A DNA stretch of 64,000 nt, from NCBI GenBank assembly GCA_964578485.1, contig CAZODA010000009.1, positions 23,501-87,500 on the forward strand, given 5' to 3'. A program made the position numbers and the translations under genes. This stretch comes from CAZODA01 sp964578485. GTDB taxonomy: Bacteria; Bacteroidota; Bacteroidia; Bacteroidales; Marinilabiliaceae. Under the pieces are notes generated by a model. That model saw only the letters and a program-made list of their open reading frames with translations, did not search any database and was not told where the DNA came from. Within the stretch, counting starts at the first letter, position 1; each line of letters begins with the position of its first letter. Of this stretch, positions 61,452 to 64,000 are shown one piece after another.

Positions 61452-62039
61452 ATGTTGTCAAGAGTATTCAAATTTTATTTCTTTTGGTTTTTAATGATGC
61501 ATCCACTATATGCAAAATGTTGCGATACATTGGAGATAGAAGAGAAACCGCACAATATTCAGTTGCAGTATGCGGGTAATTACGGCTTATTTTCTCTTGG
61601 CGTAGGCAAATCGTACCTACAAGATAAATTAAATGCCTTTTTAATATACGGCTACCTGCCAAAGGGCATGCACGGGGTTACTGTCCATACTTTTGCACTT
61701 AAATCAGTGTATAATATTGCTTCTTCTAATTTATCAGATGGGGCCTATCTGGACTACTATAAAGGCCTTGGAGTAATATATGGCATCACACGCAATACCT
61801 ATCTAAAATACCCGGATTATTTCCCTGATGGATACTATGAGTTTCCTAATGCCTTACACCTATCTTTGTTTTTAGGTTTGAAGCTAAATCTCGGAATTAT
61901 AAGTACTATGTTTAATTCAATATCATTTTTTGCAGAACTGGCTACGCTTGATTATCAGCTTTGGTCTGCTGTTTCAACTAAGTATGTAAGTCTGACGGAT
62001 ATATGGAATGTCAGCTTTGGATTTGTATTTACAATTTAA
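61452..62039 (+). CDS. Predicted outer-membrane beta-barrel-like protein
   Basis: A 195-residue protein from the ATG at 61452, five bases after the phosphoesterase stop; an in-frame ATG at 61422 overlaps that gene. A hydrophobic N-terminus (FYFFWFLMMHPLYAKC) is a signal peptide, and the rest alternates hydrophobic residues with Tyr, Phe and Gly in short strands, ending SFGFVFTI with the terminal aromatic pattern of outer-membrane barrels. The barrel call is by pattern alone; no homologue is recognised. It is probably in an operon with the broken phosphoesterase and the TlpA gene. Confidence 0.65.
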   Translation: MLSRVFKFYFFWFLMMHPLYAKCCDTLEIEEKPHNIQLQYAGNYGLFSLGVGKSYLQDKLNAFLIYGYLPKGMHGVTVHTFALKSVYNIASSNLSDGAYLDYYKGLGVIYGITRNTYLKYPDYFPDGYYEFPNALHLSLFLGLKLNLGIISTMFNSISFFAELATLDYQLWSAVSTKYVSLTDIWNVSFGFVFTI

Positions 62040-62110
62040 TCCAAATAATATTTATTTTAGTGCTTTATGCTCATTTCATTAAACCTAGACCTGACTTAAA
62101 TAAAATAATT

Positions 62111-63631
62111 ATGAAAAAACTATTAATTTTATTGGTACTTGGAATATTAATATCATGTACTAATGACGAGAGCAATGATTTCAGTATCCCTAAAAAAGTT
62201 ATTATTGCGGGTAGAGTTGATAGTATCGACCCTGACAACCTTGATTTGTTCTTATATGTGAACAGACCGGCTTTTAATTCCATAGAAATTTTCACTAAAG
62301 CCGACTCAAGCGGATATTTTAATTGTTCTTTTGAAAGCTATACTCTTACAGATGTATGGCTAAGGTATAAAACCAACTTCCTTGTTTTGGTGCATCCCGG
62401 CGATAGTATCTATGTAGAGTTTGATGGGAAACCCAACTCTCGGCCACAGATTCTTGAAACAATTAAATTTAGCGGTAATAGAGCTAAGGCTAATCAAGAT
62501 GCTGCAAAATTTCAATTCATGTATTTCTCAAGCCCTTTATATTATGATTGGGATACTAAGGAGCAAGCAAAACAAAAATATGATGTTGACCAATATTTGA
62601 TGTATCTCGATACCCTTCAAAAGCGCATAGATGAGTTGTATAACGATTTTCTTGATAAAGTCCATCCTGATAAAATCGTTAAAAGGTGGGCGAAAGCATA
62701 TATAGAACAAGACTATTACGATGCTTTAGCCTGGTACCCGAATGATTACTTAAGGGCTAATAATTTAAAGAGGGGAGAATGGTCAGTACCTGATGAGTAC
62801 TTTAATGCACTTTTAAAGGGATTGCCTGTAGAAAAAGATATGCTTATAAGCGGATATGCCTTATCCGGGTTTGTTAATAGATTTCATTACTATTATTCAA
62901 CAGATAAAATTTGGAATGAAGAACAAAATAAACAATACAGAACTCCTGAAGGATACTACCTTACAACTGCCGAAATTTCAGATTCCATAAATATTAATGG
63001 TATAATAAAATATACACCGGATACCCTGTTGAGGCAAATGGTTTTAGCAGAATACTTCCAACAGAATTTTGAAAGATCAGACATAAACGTTTATGAGGAG
63101 TATAAAAATATTGTAGATAAATATATTGTTGAACCTTTCATAAGAGAGCCTTTGGATAAATTATATATAGATTTAAAAAATCGTATTGAAAACCCCGTAT
63201 TAGCATCAGATGCCATCATTAATAAGCCGGAAAATACAACAGCAAAACAACTTATTGATTCAGTTTTGATAACTAACAAGGGGAAGGTGATCTATTTAGA
63301 TTGTTGGGCCACATGGTGTGGACCTTGTAAAGCGGAAATGCCACAATCAAAAAGTTTAATGGAAGAGCTTAAGGATAAAGATGTGGTTTTTGTTTTTCTA
63401 TGTATTGATTCAGAAGAAGACCTATGGAAGGCCAACTTAGCAGAATTCCAAATTGGCGGACAACATTACTTTCTAACGAGAGAACAAAGTGTCGATTTAA
63501 GAGAGGCTTTCGATATTCAGGGAATCCCCCATTACTTTTTAATTGACCAAGACGGAACAATAGTAGAAAAAGGCTCACATTTAAGACCCTATATCGTGAA
63601 AGACAAAATTTTAAGCATGCTTGATAAATAA
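62111..63631 (+). CDS. TlpA-like thioredoxin lipoprotein with N-terminal DUF4369-like domain
   Basis: A 506-residue protein from the ATG at 62111, with a lipoprotein signal and Cys16 in LISCTND. An N-terminal beta-rich domain (~30-110, IIAGRVDSIDPDNLDLFLYV) resembles the DUF4369 domain common upstream of TlpA in Bacteroidota. The middle (~140-370) is helical. The C-terminal thioredoxin domain (~380-506) has an intact WCGPC in CWATWCGPCKAEMP and the cis-Pro region IQGIPHYFLIDQDGT. Proposed role: periplasmic or outer-leaflet thiol:disulfide oxidoreductase. The frame open from 62003 overlaps the previous gene and lacks a signal, so the later start is preferred. Confidence 0.85.
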   Translation: MKKLLILLVLGILISCTNDESNDFSIPKKVIIAGRVDSIDPDNLDLFLYVNRPAFNSIEIFTKADSSGYFNCSFESYTLTDVWLRYKTNFLVLVHPGDSIYVEFDGKPNSRPQILETIKFSGNRAKANQDAAKFQFMYFSSPLYYDWDTKEQAKQKYDVDQYLMYLDTLQKRIDELYNDFLDKVHPDKIVKRWAKAYIEQDYYDALAWYPNDYLRANNLKRGEWSVPDEYFNALLKGLPVEKDMLISGYALSGFVNRFHYYYSTDKIWNEEQNKQYRTPEGYYLTTAEISDSININGIIKYTPDTLLRQMVLAEYFQQNFERSDINVYEEYKNIVDKYIVEPFIREPLDKLYIDLKNRIENPVLASDAIINKPENTTAKQLIDSVLITNKGKVIYLDCWATWCGPCKAEMPQSKSLMEELKDKDVVFVFLCIDSEEDLWKANLAEFQIGGQHYFLTREQSVDLREAFDIQGIPHYFLIDQDGTIVEKGSHLRPYIVKDKILSMLDK

Positions 63632-64000
63632 GTTTTTTATAAATATAAAGCTCAATTTACCGGTATCACCTCTGCATACATTGAAACTTCTTTTTAATGT
63701 ACCCAAAGCATCCGGATTCAGTCATCAGTGAACAGCCAATAGTTATCAGCAAAATGTTGAGATTGTTTAGGGCTACGTCGTTTAGAGGGATTTAGTTATG
63801 AGTTTTTAATGTACTCAAAGCATCTTGCTTTGAGAAATGGCATGAATACGTCGGGTTTAACAGGTTCAACCACCGTGAAAAACAATTTAGGCGTTTCGAC
63901 ACCGCTCTCCGTATTCTATGGTTAATCCAAATTATTTTATAAATATTTTATTTTTTCTTTTCAACAAATATATGTCTTGTTCGTTTTTCGGCAAGGCCAA
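63632..64000. other. Terminal 369-base noncoding region with fragments of the dispersed repeat
   Basis: Contains an inverted fragment of the dispersed repeat (63802-63848) and a second related phrase near 63695-63720 (TTAATGTACCCAAAGCATCC). The remainder to the window edge has no supported gene; any gene starting beyond base 64000 cannot be judged. Confidence 0.6.
63802..63848 (-). repeat. Dispersed intergenic repeat, inverted fragment
   Basis: GTTTTTAATGTACTCAAAGC and the following ~25 bases are the reverse complement, with a few changes, of the section at ~40580-40625 and ~51670-51710, including the CAAAGCA-GGA-TGCTTTG hairpin. Confidence 0.8.

Noticed and set aside
62003..62110. Upstream extension of the TlpA-like frame
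   Set aside because: It overlaps the preceding gene, and the lipoprotein signal begins only at the ATG at 62111.

Overview
The window looks like a chromosome piece from an AT-rich member of the Bacteroidota, most likely a Bacteroidales/Marinilabiliales-type anaerobe or facultative anaerobe. The evidence is secreted proteins with C-terminal type IX secretion (T9SS) sorting domains, -7 promoter elements of the form TAnnTTTG, a succinyl-type arginine pathway, B12-dependent methylmalonyl-CoA mutase in two subunits, a GH97 enzyme, and a DUF4924 gene. No rRNA, tRNA, CRISPR array, prophage or intact insertion sequence was seen.

Layout. 1-3590: the end of one ABC-2 permease and a complete second one, a small lipoprotein, and an MFS exporter. 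3863-17591: a xylan-degradation region on the + strand with two tandem CE15 glucuronoyl esterases (the second carries accessory domains and a T9SS tail), a CE1-like esterase, a large multidomain GH3, and two GH43 enzymes, interrupted by a reverse-strand mscL. There is no SusC/SusD pair. 17732-22303: a 1523-residue secreted T9SS protein with four copies of an unrecognised module. 22416-36107: a long minus-strand cluster for arginine and proline synthesis, in transcription order argR, a GNAT acyltransferase, argG, argC, argD, proC, proB, proA, the succinylornithine carbamoyltransferase gene, argB, an argE-like deacylase, argH and citrate synthase. carB is divergent from argR. 41471-55672: minus-strand genes for GH97, PssA, methylmalonyl-CoA mutase, a thioredoxin-fold protein, CoaD, a 3'-5' exonuclease, LysA, LysC and ManA. 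55774-59915: plus-strand housekeeping genes (engB, prs, rplY, pth, an S4-domain protein, DUF4924). 59919-63631: a DCC-family protein, a metallophosphoesterase broken by one missing base, a predicted outer-membrane protein and a TlpA-like lipoprotein.

How the genes work together. The esterases and glycosidases fit removal of lignin-glucuronate and acetyl/feruloyl esters from xylan, followed by xylose/arabinose release. In the arginine cluster, Pro90 of the carbamoyltransferase and the Bacteroides-like gene set indicate succinylated intermediates, and an ARG-box-like palindrome sits at the probable start of the argR transcript. carB supplies carbamoyl phosphate, proBAC shares the glutamate precursor, and citrate synthase feeds 2-oxoglutarate.

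The most unusual non-coding feature is a set of intergenic regions (36.1-37.0, 40.3-41.5, 51.3-52.0 and 63.6-64.0 kb) that share dispersed repeats and are packed with short perfect hairpins. The most unusual protein features are a ~118-residue Asn/Gly/Asp/Glu repeat that appears to sit inside a carbohydrate-binding module, and the four-copy module of the 1523-residue protein. No defence or other recognisably novel multi-gene system was found.
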